11,568 bases of DNA from an uncultured Acetatifactor sp. (GTDB lineage Bacteria; Bacillota; Clostridia; Lachnospirales; Lachnospiraceae): the NCBI GenBank assembly GCA_910589655.1, contig CAJUTJ010000166.1:1-11568 (forward strand). The letters are read 5' to 3'. Shown piece by piece: positions 1 to 5,924 of this stretch. Below the pieces are notes generated by a model. It was not told the DNA's origin and did no database searches. It was given only the letters and a program-made list of their open reading frames with translations. Numbering within the stretch: position 1 is the stretch's first letter; every line of letters begins with the position of its first letter. A program made the position numbers and the translations under genes.

Positions 1-10
1 ATGTAAGTAT

Positions 11-217
11 ATGGATACAAGATTTACCGTGGAAGAAAGTAATTTAATCTGCATTTTTGCAGGGGAGAGCAGGAGTGAGGTCATAAAGGATATTGAGAGG
101 GCTTTGCCGTATCTGGAGGATACGGATATGCTGGAGCTGTCTGGCAGGGTGATCGGAAAGCTACAGAACATGACCGATGAAGAATTTGAACATCTTGAAT
201 TGACAGAAGCAGAGTAA
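11..217 (+). CDS. TTRAP-like transposon-transfer assisting protein
   Basis: A 68-residue acidic protein. It resembles, from memory, the TTRAP family (putative transposon-transfer assisting proteins) of Clostridia conjugative elements. Matching features are an N-terminal FTVEESNLICIF segment, a central SR...I..I..ALPYLED stretch and a C-terminal IGKLQNMTDEEFEHL segment. Its biochemical role is not known; the family is associated with conjugative-transposon backbones, so it mainly serves as a marker that the DNA to the left is probably a conjugation module. No clear ribosome binding site precedes the ATG; the ATGTAA at 1-6 may be the end of an upstream gene, which would make it translationally coupled. 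A strong terminator follows 14 bases after the stop, so it is probably the last gene of its operon. Family assignment is by recalled similarity and was not searched. Confidence 0.75.
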   Translation: MDTRFTVEESNLICIFAGESRSEVIKDIERALPYLEDTDMLELSGRVIGKLQNMTDEEFEHLELTEAE

Positions 218-230
218 AATATAACAGAGA

Positions 231-279
231 CAGGCTTCTTTCCCATCTAAAATGTGGGAAGGAAAGCCTGTTTTTGTTT
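231..279 (+). terminator. Intrinsic terminator after TTRAP-like gene
   Basis: The left arm at 231-245 (CAGGCTTCTTTCCCA) pairs with the right arm at 255-270 (TGGGAAGGAAAGCCTG) with one bulge, a 9-base loop and a following T-run (TTTTTGTTT, 271-279). It closes the operon that enters from the left. The minus-strand operon converges on it and could also stop here, but the A-rich side facing that operon is weak. Confidence 0.88.
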
Positions 280-329
280 GAGTGAAAAAATTTTCTCAAC
301 GCAGAAACGAGTATGTAATAAAATCGGCT

Positions 330-779
330 TTATTGCCTTACGGAGTTGTACCAATCCACCAGAAAGCGGATATAGTCCTCGCCGGGTTCTTTGACAACAT
401 GGTCAAACTTTACATTGCGGATATTTGTAAGGTTTGGGGTTTTTCCGAGAATCTGGTTAGTTTCGTCCTGGCGGAATAGTAAGAGCAGGCTTGCAGCGGA
501 ACCTTTTTCTGTATAGGCTGCAACTTCCACAGCATCATTGCATCCTGTCTCCCGCCGCTCCCTGCCAAGCTCTGACGTAAAATGCTTCTGTGCTTGAAGA
601 TATAAATTTCTTGCGGATGTCTCTGCCACCTTGTTTTCGATAAAGGAGTTTCTCCCATAAAGAAGATCATTCAAATGCATGGAAGTAAAATCTTCCGGAG
701 CAGATTTGAAATAGAATAGGAGCATCAGAGCTGTGTGATATTCGTCATCGGTAAGGGTGTAATCGGCGAGATTTTTCAC
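330..779 (-). CDS. Unrecognised conserved-looking protein paired with zinc-ribbon gene
   Basis: A 149-residue soluble protein with no signal peptide or membrane segment. It is mixed alpha-helical in appearance, opening with LADYTLTDDEYHTALMLLFY and ending in YIRFLVDWYNSVRQ. I cannot assign a domain. The start is a GTG (777-779) overlapping the TGA of the upstream zinc-ribbon gene in a GTGA arrangement, so the two are translationally coupled and probably act together or are always inherited together. It lies on the strand opposite to the flanking plus-strand genes and is transcribed from the strong promoter at 1089-1117. Similar proteins occur in Clostridia conjugative elements as far as I recall, but I give no function. 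Reading-frame reality is supported by the length, the coupling, and the dedicated promoter and ribosome binding site upstream. Confidence 0.72.
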   Translation of the reverse strand: MKNLADYTLTDDEYHTALMLLFYFKSAPEDFTSMHLNDLLYGRNSFIENKVAETSARNLYLQAQKHFTSELGRERRETGCNDAVEVAAYTEKGSAASLLLLFRQDETNQILGKTPNLTNIRNVKFDHVVKEPGEDYIRFLVDWYNSVRQ

Positions 780-994
780 ATGCTCAAGGAATGTTTTTTA
801 GCTGATTCCTTTGTGTCAGCCTGCCTGCTCTGCGCTATTTCTGTTTCGGTGGAAGGGCGGACAGCAGGAATTTTGAATTTTTTGCTGATACTGTTCTGTG
901 CAATGATTGAGGATGCACTACAGGACGGGCAGGAAGAAGGCATATCATCGGACTTGAATATGTAATGGCATGCGTCACAGGTGAAATAGTTCAT
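776..994 (-). CDS. Small zinc-ribbon (rubredoxin-like) protein
   Basis: A 72-residue protein with two CxxC knuckles: C-D-A-C at about residues 6-9 and C-P-S-C at about 22-25. The 12-residue spacing between them is as in rubredoxin-like zinc ribbons. The knuckles are followed by a polar tail containing an IPAVRP motif, and no other domain is visible. Four cysteines in this arrangement normally bind one zinc or iron atom; without a longer conserved fold I cannot say which. The ATG at 992-994 is preceded on the minus strand by AAGGAG at good spacing, and a near-consensus promoter lies about 95 bases upstream. Its last bases overlap the GTG of the next gene. It may be a partner or regulatory subunit of that protein; this is inferred from the coupling alone. 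Confidence 0.78.
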   Translation of the reverse strand: MNYFTCDACHYIFKSDDMPSSCPSCSASSIIAQNSISKKFKIPAVRPSTETEIAQSRQADTKESAKKHSLSM

Positions 995-1088
995 GGCATA
1001 ATCTCCTTATGTCATCTGGACAGATAAATCTGCGCTGCCAGACGTTTTTTATCATTGACAGTCATATATGTACTTTCCTTTGCTGTTC

Positions 1089-1117
1089 ATTGTAACGGCG
1101 GAATGGTGCAGTGTCAA
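1089..1117 (-). promoter_or_regulatory. Near-consensus sigma-A promoter for zinc-ribbon operon
   Basis: Read on the minus strand, TTGACA (1112-1117) is followed by exactly 17 bases and TACAAT (1089-1094). This is 6/6 and 5/6 to consensus with ideal spacing. It points at the gene starting at 994 and leaves a leader of about 88 bases. No obvious riboswitch is visible in that leader. Confidence 0.82.
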
Positions 1118-1130
1118 TGAATATGGGAAA

Positions 1131-1147
1131 GAAATTCAGAGAATTTC
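1131..1147. repeat. Short perfect palindrome in divergent intergenic region
   Basis: GAAATTC, a 3-base AGA spacer, then GAATTTC. It lies within the 319-base gene-free stretch 995-1313, upstream of the -35 of the minus-strand promoter and 103 bases upstream of the plus-strand -10. It could be an operator, but such a short AT-rich palindrome can occur by chance. Confidence 0.35.
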
Positions 1148-1246
1148 GTTTACAAAGTAGCGCAAGCCGGAAACGGAGGGGAAACGCCTGTTTTTTGTGC
1201 CGCTTTCAGTTCTGCTAATTTAGCGTATCTGTGTTTTGCCAGTTTG

Positions 1247-1255
1247 TGTTATAAT
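1247..1255 (+). promoter_or_regulatory. Extended -10 promoter for the 145-residue protein gene
   Basis: A perfect TATAAT (1250-1255) preceded by TG plus one base (TGT at 1247-1249) forms a full extended -10 element. There is no good -35 at 16-18 bases, which an extended -10 can compensate for. It lies 58 bases upstream of the ATG at 1314. The rest of the gene-free stretch 995-1313 holds only the divergent promoter and a small palindrome. Confidence 0.7.
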
Positions 1256-1313
1256 GGGATACATTGATAAATAGCAAAAAGGATGGAATTTTAATGGGAA
1301 GGAATTATCTGTT

Positions 1314-1751
1314 ATGAAAAAAGGAAAAGGCAAAGCGGCTAAGAAAGCCATGAAATTTGCAGACCGGAAAGCAAAAGCGGACAAGTGGATGGCAGAATAT
1401 GACGGTACAGCTTACGGCGGGGATATCATAAAAGCATATAGAAAGAAATTTGCCGTAGACCGCATGAAGGCTGTTGCAGAGTTGCAGATGTTAGGCATAT
1501 CTTTAACAAAAGAGCAGATTGAGAGAGAACAGGCGGCAGTAAGAGCTTATCAGGATATACAGAGGGCTAAAAAAGCAAAAAGAAAGAGAATCCGCGAACA
1601 GAAAAGAATGCAGAAGGATATTCCGATATTCCATGAGGATCAGGATAATACTTTTTATTACATAGCAGGCTATACTTCCGATGGTGCGCCTTATGGAGTC
1701 ACATGGAAAGAAATGGGGATGCTGCCTGGTACAGAGGAGTTTGATGATTAG
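1314..1751 (+). CDS. Basic hypothetical protein, mobile-element associated
   Basis: A 145-residue protein in three parts: a lysine-rich N-terminus (about residues 1-25), a helical middle rich in Lys, Arg and Glu with probable coiled-coil character (about 45-100), and a C-terminal segment containing FYYIAGYTSDGAPYGVTWKE (about 114-133). The C-terminal motif with IAGYT and GAPYG..W.EMG is one I recall from many short hypothetical proteins of Clostridia genomes and conjugative elements, but no function is known to me. Its charge suggests nucleic-acid or membrane-surface contact; that is inference. The ATG is preceded by GGAAGGA about 10 bases upstream. A 7-codon open frame starting at 1294 ends in a TGA that overlaps this ATG (ATGA). 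A long hairpin follows the stop. Confidence 0.78.
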   Translation: MKKGKGKAAKKAMKFADRKAKADKWMAEYDGTAYGGDIIKAYRKKFAVDRMKAVAELQMLGISLTKEQIEREQAAVRAYQDIQRAKKAKRKRIREQKRMQKDIPIFHEDQDNTFYYIAGYTSDGAPYGVTWKEMGMLPGTEEFDD

Positions 1752-1777
1752 AGATTAAGAAAATGTTTTCAGTGGCT

Positions 1778-1824
1778 GATAAAGGCCGGGGAAGGTTTGT
1801 CAAGTACCTCCCCCGGTCTTTATC
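1778..1824 (+). terminator. Long GC-rich hairpin, probable terminator
   Basis: Two 19-base arms (1778-1796 and 1806-1824) pair with only one G-U pair and one A-C mismatch around a 9-base loop. This gives a very stable stem (core GGCCGGGG against CCCCCGG). It follows the 145-residue gene by 26 bases. The downstream run is U-containing rather than a clean U-tract, so termination is likely but not certain. The right arm abuts the first copy of the 30-bp direct repeat, which begins at 1825. Confidence 0.65.
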
Positions 1825-1854
1825 TGTCTTTCGGGGAAAAAATCTGTACATCGG
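1825..1854. repeat. 30-bp direct repeat, left copy
   Basis: The repeat consists of TGTCTTTCGGGG, an A-rich hexamer (AAAAAA here) and TCTGTACATCGG. The copy at 11306-11335 is in the same orientation and differs at a single base (AAAAGA). The flanks are not otherwise clearly alike. The two copies enclose both transporter modules. The repeat may be a remnant of a gene end or a recombination site. Confidence 0.85.
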
Positions 1855-2007
1855 GAATATCATCTATAATCTGGTGAGCAAAAGTTTCCGATATATTATA
1901 TAATTACCAGTTTGCAAAAAACGCCGTAGCAAAGGGCGGCAATACGAATCCAAAGTGCAGGGAAATCCGGATAAAATTGTGTGATGGAAAAAGGGAGGGA
2001 ATGTATT

Positions 2008-2664
2008 ATGAGTATTTTAGGAGTAAGCAATGCTGTGACAGGTGTATACCAGCACACAGGCAGGACACAGAAAAATACTGCAAATGGAGTAAGTTTTACA
2101 GAACGGACAGCGCAGGCGCAGGAAGTTTCGGATGCAGAAAAACTTGAGAATTTCAAAAAAGAAATCTGGAATGAGATAAATTCCATGCCGTGGGGAGCAA
2201 ATACATCCATACAGATAACGGACGGAGCCTTCAGGAAAATGATGGAAGACGGCGAATTTAAAAACAAAATGATGAAGATCATCCGGGAGGATGCCGTTGG
2301 TTCCAATAAGATGTGCGGTGGGACGTTGATAAATATTGATGAAAATGGGTATAAAGGTTATTCCTATATGGCAGGCTATGCAAAAGAGGCGGAATCGGCA
2401 TTTTCGGCTCATTCCAAAGATAAGGATGCTTTTTATGTAAAGAAAGCAGAAAAGAAACGGGAGTATAGGAAGCTGTTGGAGGAAAAACGGTTAAAGCAGG
2501 AGCTGGCAGAGAAAGATTTAAAGGCAGCTCTTGAAAGGAAGCGTCTGACTGAGAACGCTATAGAGCGGAAACAGGAATCGGGCAGAATATTACGGAATGT
2601 GAGTGTGGAAGCAAATGCCGCTTATGAAGCAAGTTTCCTTATTGCAGACAGCGGTTCAATCTAA
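2008..2664 (+). CDS. DUF6033/DUF3879-like hypothetical protein
   Basis: A 218-residue protein. The ATG at 2008 is preferred over the GTG at 1981 because AGGGAGGG lies 8 bases before it. It begins MSILGVSNAVTGVYQ, similar in style to DUF3879/DUF6033 proteins of Clostridia and bacilli. A middle region (about residues 60-110) includes an ISI-like strand and AFRKMMEDGEF. The C-terminal third (about 140-205) is a long Lys/Glu/Arg helix likely to form a coiled coil. No signal peptide or membrane segment is seen. These families have no established function. The end may be damaged: in the overlapping frame, 2624-2737 stays open past this stop and reads like protein. A promoter was not clearly seen; an AT-rich block with TATAAT at 1899-1904 lacks a good -35. 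Confidence 0.7.
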   Translation: MSILGVSNAVTGVYQHTGRTQKNTANGVSFTERTAQAQEVSDAEKLENFKKEIWNEINSMPWGANTSIQITDGAFRKMMEDGEFKNKMMKIIREDAVGSNKMCGGTLINIDENGYKGYSYMAGYAKEAESAFSAHSKDKDAFYVKKAEKKREYRKLLEEKRLKQELAEKDLKAALERKRLTENAIERKQESGRILRNVSVEANAAYEASFLIADSGSI

Positions 2665-2737
2665 ATATCAGGCAGTTCGGGATTATGATAAAGGAGCGGC
2701 TCTAAAGGACAGGGTAGATGTTGCATATAAAGGATAA
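2624..2737 (+). other. Short overlapping open frame, possible frameshifted continuation
   Basis: An ATG at 2624 opens a 37-codon frame containing LLQTAVQSKYQAVRDYDKG and ending ...DVAYKG at the TAA 2735-2737. It overlaps the last 41 bases of the preceding gene in a different frame. Its composition looks protein-like. It is either the original C-terminus of the preceding gene after a frameshift, or part of the debris that follows. The ribosome binding site is poor, so an independent gene is less likely. Confidence 0.3.
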
Positions 2738-2744
2738 TGTGGCA

Positions 2745-2920
2745 ATGGAAATAGGTACGGTTTATGGCAGTTATTATGGGGCAAACGGCTATGAGGGCGT
2801 GAGGAAGGAAGAAAAGCGGGCAGATACCGTATTGTAAAAACTATTACGGATTTTAGAGGAACCGGAGACTATACAGATTATGCATTTACAGCGGAATTTA
2901 ATATCAAGGAAGAAATGTAG
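2745..2920 (+). pseudogene. Frame-disrupted remnant, possibly a second DUF6033-like gene
   Basis: From the ATG at 2745 the frame reads MEIGTVYGSYYGANGYEG and stops at 2835-2837 after 30 residues. Another frame becomes coding-like at about 2816-2920, reading YRIVKTITDFRGTGDYTDY and ending ..NIKEEM at the TAG 2918-2920. The N-terminal style matches the start of DUF6033/DUF3879-type proteins, as does the intact gene just upstream. The picture is of a decayed or deleted gene whose two ends are now out of frame. No function is proposed. The 488-base stretch 2665-3152 holds this debris, a terminator and the promoter of the next operon. Confidence 0.45.
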
Positions 2921-2995
2921 TATGCATTTTGAAGAGTGGAGCTTTCGTTGCTGTTGATGAGCAAGAAGGTCGGACATGAAAAAAGATAAAACGAG

Positions 2996-3024
2996 GGAAA
3001 GGAGCTGCAAAAAGCTCCTTTTTT
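2996..3024 (+). terminator. Intrinsic terminator before the GntR operon
   Basis: AAAGGAGCT (2998-3006), a 6-base loop GCAAAA, then AGCTCC followed by TTTTTT (3019-3024). It is a compact stem with a clean T-run that isolates the following operon from upstream transcription. Confidence 0.88.
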
Positions 3025-3079
3025 GGTTGCATTTCAAAAGTTACTTCTAAAATTCATTTATTAAATTTATATAAATCCC

Positions 3080-3108
3080 TTGTGAACTTCTGACTTATGT
3101 GTTATTGT
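3080..3108 (+). promoter_or_regulatory. Promoter of the YtrA-type operon
   Basis: TTGTGA (3080-3085), a 17-base spacer and TATTGT (3103-3108). The match is moderate (4/6 in each box) with ideal spacing. The -10 and expected start site are covered by the four-part operator at 3100-3129, which fits repression by the first gene of the operon. Confidence 0.62.
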
Positions 3109-3129
3109 GTTATGTATAACAGTATAACA
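3100..3129. promoter_or_regulatory. Predicted GntR/YtrA operator with four half-sites
   Basis: Two TGTTAT hexamers (3100-3105, 3108-3113) face two ATAACA hexamers (3116-3121, 3124-3129). All are separated by exactly 2 bases, giving a perfectly nested dyad with the centre between 3114 and 3115. YtrA-subfamily GntR regulators are known to bind long dyads over their own promoter. Binding here is inferred from position and symmetry. Confidence 0.75.
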
Positions 3130-3152
3130 ACATTAACAGTGGGAGGGAGATT

Positions 3153-3536
3153 GTGAAACTTATTATTTCAAATATATCGGGCATACCAATATATGAGCAG
3201 ATCAAGCAGCAGGTTAAATCTGCCATTATGTCCGGTGATTTACATGCGGATGAAACACTGCCTTCTTTGAGGACACTTGCCAAAGATTTAAAGATTAGTG
3301 TCCTGACCGTGACAAGGGCATATACGGAATTAGAAGAGGAGGGTTTTGTAAAGAATATTCAAGGACGGGGCTGTTTTGTTTTGAGTCGGGGTTCTGAGCT
3401 TTTGAAGGAACAACTGCTCTGCAAAATTGAAAACAGCTTATTAGAAGCGATAAATGCTGCCCGTGTGGCTGAACTTTCAGGAGAAGAACTGCATCATCTT
3501 CTGGATATTTTAATGGAGGAAAAAACGGATGAATAA
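3153..3536 (+). CDS. GntR-family (YtrA subfamily) transcriptional regulator
   Basis: A 127-residue protein. The winged helix-turn-helix fills about residues 9-75, with hallmark features PIYEQIKQQVKSAI, LPSLRTLAKDL, TVTRAYTELEEEGFV and a glycine turn followed by FVL. The C-terminal part is only about 50 residues of helix, the short tail typical of YtrA-type regulators, and has no large ligand domain. The role is repression of the ABC transporter operon it heads, relieved by cell-envelope stress in characterised relatives; the inducing signal here is unknown. The start is a GTG preceded by GGGAGGGA 4-5 bases upstream. The stop overlaps the ATG of the ATPase gene by 8 bases. It probably autoregulates through the dyad at 3100-3129. 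Confidence 0.93.
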   Translation: MKLIISNISGIPIYEQIKQQVKSAIMSGDLHADETLPSLRTLAKDLKISVLTVTRAYTELEEEGFVKNIQGRGCFVLSRGSELLKEQLLCKIENSLLEAINAARVAELSGEELHHLLDILMEEKTDE

Positions 3537-4389
3537 TTATTTGGAAGTAAAAAACCTGTCAAAATCCTTTGACAATTTCCGGCTGCATGACATTGCTTTT
3601 ACCTTGCCCAAAGGGTATATCATGGGGCTGATCGGACCGAATGGCTCCGGAAAAACAACAACTATCAAGCTCATACTGAATATGCTGAAACGTACAGACG
3701 GCGAAGTGAAAATTTTAGGGCTGGACAATATTGCCGATGAGCAGGCGGCAAAGAAAAGTTTAGGCGTTGTTTTTGATTCCAACTATTTCAGTGATGACTG
3801 GAAAGTATCACAGGTTGAGAAATCAGTGTCGGTTTTCTATGAGAACTGGAACACGCAAAGGTTTTCTGAATTGCTGGATAAATTCCATATTTCGCCTGCG
3901 AAAAAAGTAAAAGAGCTTTCCAAAGGTATGCAGATGAAACTTATGATCGCCTGTGCTTTTTCATATGACGCAAAATTATTGATTTTAGACGAGCCTACCA
4001 GCGGTCTTGATCCTGTTTCAAGGGATGAACTTCTTCACATCCTGTCGGAATATATTGAAGACGGGGAACACAGCGTTTTGTTCTCCACCCATATTACCGG
4101 GGATCTGGAGCGTGCTGCTGACTATATCACTTATATTAGTTACGGGGAATTGTTTTTCAGTGGGAGCAAGGATGAATTTATGGACAGTTTCAGGATAGTC
4201 AAGGGAGGGCGTGAAGAGTTATCTGACGATTTGGGTAAAAAAGCACTTGGCATCAGGGATTTTGCCACAGGATTTGAAGCACTCATTAAAACCGAGGATA
4301 TAAAGCAGTTTGCACACCTTAATATGGAACCGGCAACGATTGACGATATTGTGGTATTTACCAGTAAGAGAGGTGAACAGTATGAGTAA
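3529..4389 (+). CDS. ABC transporter ATP-binding protein (YtrB-like)
   Basis: A 286-residue cytoplasmic ATPase that would power the adjacent ABC-2 permease. Visible motifs are Walker A GPNGSGKTT (36-44), signature LSKGMQ (130-135), Walker B LLILDEP (150-156) with the D-loop SGLD, and the H-loop histidine (about 188, STH). The position usually holding the Q-loop glutamine reads VVFDSNYF, so the residue is Asp rather than Gln. This differs from the two other ATPases of the window, which carry Glu there. About 80 residues after the H-loop form a variable C-terminal extension. The ATG at 3529 has GGAGG about 9 bases upstream and overlaps the regulator's stop; its own end overlaps the next ATG by 8 bases. 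Substrate unknown; YtrB-type and GntR-linked transporters are tied to envelope stress. Confidence 0.94.
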   Translation: MNNYLEVKNLSKSFDNFRLHDIAFTLPKGYIMGLIGPNGSGKTTTIKLILNMLKRTDGEVKILGLDNIADEQAAKKSLGVVFDSNYFSDDWKVSQVEKSVSVFYENWNTQRFSELLDKFHISPAKKVKELSKGMQMKLMIACAFSYDAKLLILDEPTSGLDPVSRDELLHILSEYIEDGEHSVLFSTHITGDLERAADYITYISYGELFFSGSKDEFMDSFRIVKGGREELSDDLGKKALGIRDFATGFEALIKTEDIKQFAHLNMEPATIDDIVVFTSKRGEQYE

Positions 4390-5032
4390 TATTTGGAAAT
4401 CTGTAAAACTGGATTTTTCTTTAGTAAGACCCTATGTGAAAACAATATGCTTCACAATGGTATTGCCTGTTGTATTTGCCGCTATCAACCGTTCCTTACT
4501 GACAGGAATTTCATTTGCCATGTGCTTTATTGCCATGACAACGGGATATACCTTTTCGATTACAGAAAAGAACTCTATGGAACGGCTTTACGGTATTTTA
4601 CCAATCCGAAAAAGTGACATGGTTATTGGGCGGTATATTTTTATCATTATCATGGGCTTAACTGCACTGATATTTTCTTTAATTGCTCACCCTGTCATAT
4701 TAACTATTTTGGGAGAAAGCATTGGCATATTCGATTATATAAGTGCTGCTGTCACAGGGATATTCCTTTTTGCTCTTTATACAGTTTTTCAACTGCCCGG
4801 ATATTATAAACTTGGTTCTATCAAAGGCAGGGTATTTATGTATATCCCGGTTGCAGGATTTTTGATAACCTTGCTACCCATTACAAAAAGTCCTGTTGGC
4901 GAAAGTAAACTGCTTTTTACAGTTATCAATTCCCCTATTCTGCTAATGTTATTAGCTGTCATTTTTGTTATTGCAATGTATGTTGTTTCCATATCGGTAT
5001 CTATTAAGATATTGAAAAATAAAGAAATGTGA
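4382..5032 (+). CDS. ABC-2 family permease
   Basis: A 216-residue integral membrane protein with about six hydrophobic segments (near 22-36, 41-58, 84-104, 116-138, 152-168 and 182-208). Between the second and third lies EKNSMERLYGILPIRKSDMV, the cytoplasmic motif of ABC2_membrane_5-type permeases. It is the membrane partner of the ATPase just upstream. The frame is open from 4310, but the ATG at 4382 is chosen: GAGGTG lies 7-8 bases before it, it overlaps the ATPase stop by 8 bases (TATGAGTAA), and the protein then starts as a short amphipathic N-terminus as in the family. The region is AT-rich; I count 20 G+C in the 60 bases 4621-4680. Substrate not identifiable. Confidence 0.9.
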   Translation: MSNIWKSVKLDFSLVRPYVKTICFTMVLPVVFAAINRSLLTGISFAMCFIAMTTGYTFSITEKNSMERLYGILPIRKSDMVIGRYIFIIIMGLTALIFSLIAHPVILTILGESIGIFDYISAAVTGIFLFALYTVFQLPGYYKLGSIKGRVFMYIPVAGFLITLLPITKSPVGESKLLFTVINSPILLMLLAVIFVIAMYVVSISVSIKILKNKEM

Positions 5033-5041
5033 GGTGAGAAC

Positions 5042-5176
5042 ATGGATTTTACTGTTTTGATCGTGGGGCTTTTGATTGGTGTTGGGATACCGATCAGGAA
5101 CAAAGTAATCAAAGAATATAGGAAAAAAAGGGACAGCAAACTCCAAAAGAGAAAAAGGAAGAATAATTTTAATTAA
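5042..5176 (+). CDS. 44-residue single-pass membrane protein with basic tail
   Basis: A short gene: the N-terminus DFTVLIVGLLIGVGIPI is one hydrophobic span. It is followed by about 25 residues dominated by Lys and Arg (KEYRKKR, KRKRK), ending in NNFN. Topology by the positive-inside rule would be N-out, tail in the cytoplasm. GAGGTGAGAAC precedes the ATG, the upstream permease ends 9 bases before it and the next ATPase begins 13 bases after it, so it sits inside the operon. Small membrane proteins encoded inside transporter operons are often subunits or modulators; here that is inference. It may be widely missed because of its size. It could also be spurious, but the ribosome binding site, the clean hydrophobic/basic division and the perfect fit between neighbours favour a real gene. 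Confidence 0.72.
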   Translation: MDFTVLIVGLLIGVGIPIRNKVIKEYRKKRDSKLQKRKRKNNFN

Positions 5177-5189
5177 GGGATTTGGGTGC

Positions 5190-5924
5190 GTGAAAGATTA
5201 TATTTTGCAGGTTGATGATTTATGTAAAAAATATGGTAATGCTGTGGCTTTAGATCATGTGTCTTTGTCCGTGCCGACTGAGAGCATCTATGGGCTTATT
5301 GGTGAAAACGGTGCAGGGAAAACGACGCTGTTCCGTATTCTGGCAGGGCTGTCACACCAAACTTCCGGTGTGATAACATTGGCTGGTGCAGAAACAGAAG
5401 CGGAGATTATAAGGCAGCGCAGAAATATTGGGTTTATGATTGAGACACCGGCACTTTATCCCAATTTATCTGTTCTGGAAAACCTGTATCTTGTACAGAT
5501 GCAGTATTCAGGTAAAAAAGATGTTGAAAGCGCAAAGAAAACTTTGGAATTGACAGGATTGCCCGAACAGGGGAGAAAGAAGGCAAAGCATCTGTCTTTG
5601 GGTATGAAGCAGCGGTTAGCCCTTGCCATCGCTTTGCTCCACAATCCCGAAATGCTCATATTGGACGAACCTGTTAATGGGCTTGATCCGATGGGAATTG
5701 CTGCATTCAGGAAGTTGATTTTAAAGCTCAGCACAGACCGCCATATTACTGTGATCATATCAAGCCACATTCTAAGTGAGTTAGAGCAGATTGCAACACA
5801 TTACGGTTTTCTGCATAATGGCAGGATGCTGAAGGAAATACCCGCATCTGATATCCTCTCATCTGGGAGCAGCTTGGAACAGTATTATGAAAAGATATTG
5901 GAGGACGGCCAATGCGGAATTTAA
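5190..5924 (+). CDS. ABC transporter ATP-binding protein (BcrA/lantibiotic-immunity type)
   Basis: A 244-residue ATPase. Motifs are Walker A GENGAGKTT (38-46), E-loop IETPALYPNLS (Glu about 85, in place of the usual Gln), signature LSLGMKQR (135-142), Walker B MLILDEP (155-161) with NGLD, and H-loop SSH (His about 193). A glutamate in the Q-loop is a known mark of LanF-type lantibiotic immunity ATPases and BcrA relatives, so removal of an antimicrobial peptide or a bacitracin-like compound from the membrane is the likely role. The start is a GTG at 5190 with AAGGGA about 10 bases before it. The stop overlaps the next ATG by 13 bases. It is the second ATPase in the operon; its own permease partner follows but is truncated. 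Confidence 0.93.
   Translation: MKDYILQVDDLCKKYGNAVALDHVSLSVPTESIYGLIGENGAGKTTLFRILAGLSHQTSGVITLAGAETEAEIIRQRRNIGFMIETPALYPNLSVLENLYLVQMQYSGKKDVESAKKTLELTGLPEQGRKKAKHLSLGMKQRLALAIALLHNPEMLILDEPVNGLDPMGIAAFRKLILKLSTDRHITVIISSHILSELEQIATHYGFLHNGRMLKEIPASDILSSGSSLEQYYEKILEDGQCGI

Noticed and set aside
282..479. Plus-strand 65-residue frame
   Set aside because: It runs antisense through the 3' end of the coupled minus-strand gene and starts beside the terminator T-run; no ribosome binding site.
735..965. Plus-strand 76-residue frame
   Set aside because: It is antisense to the zinc-ribbon gene, with no ribosome binding site and no recognisable features.
1160..1197. Possible terminator around GGGGAAACGCCTGTTTTTT
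   Set aside because: The T-run is present but the stem is only about three base pairs.
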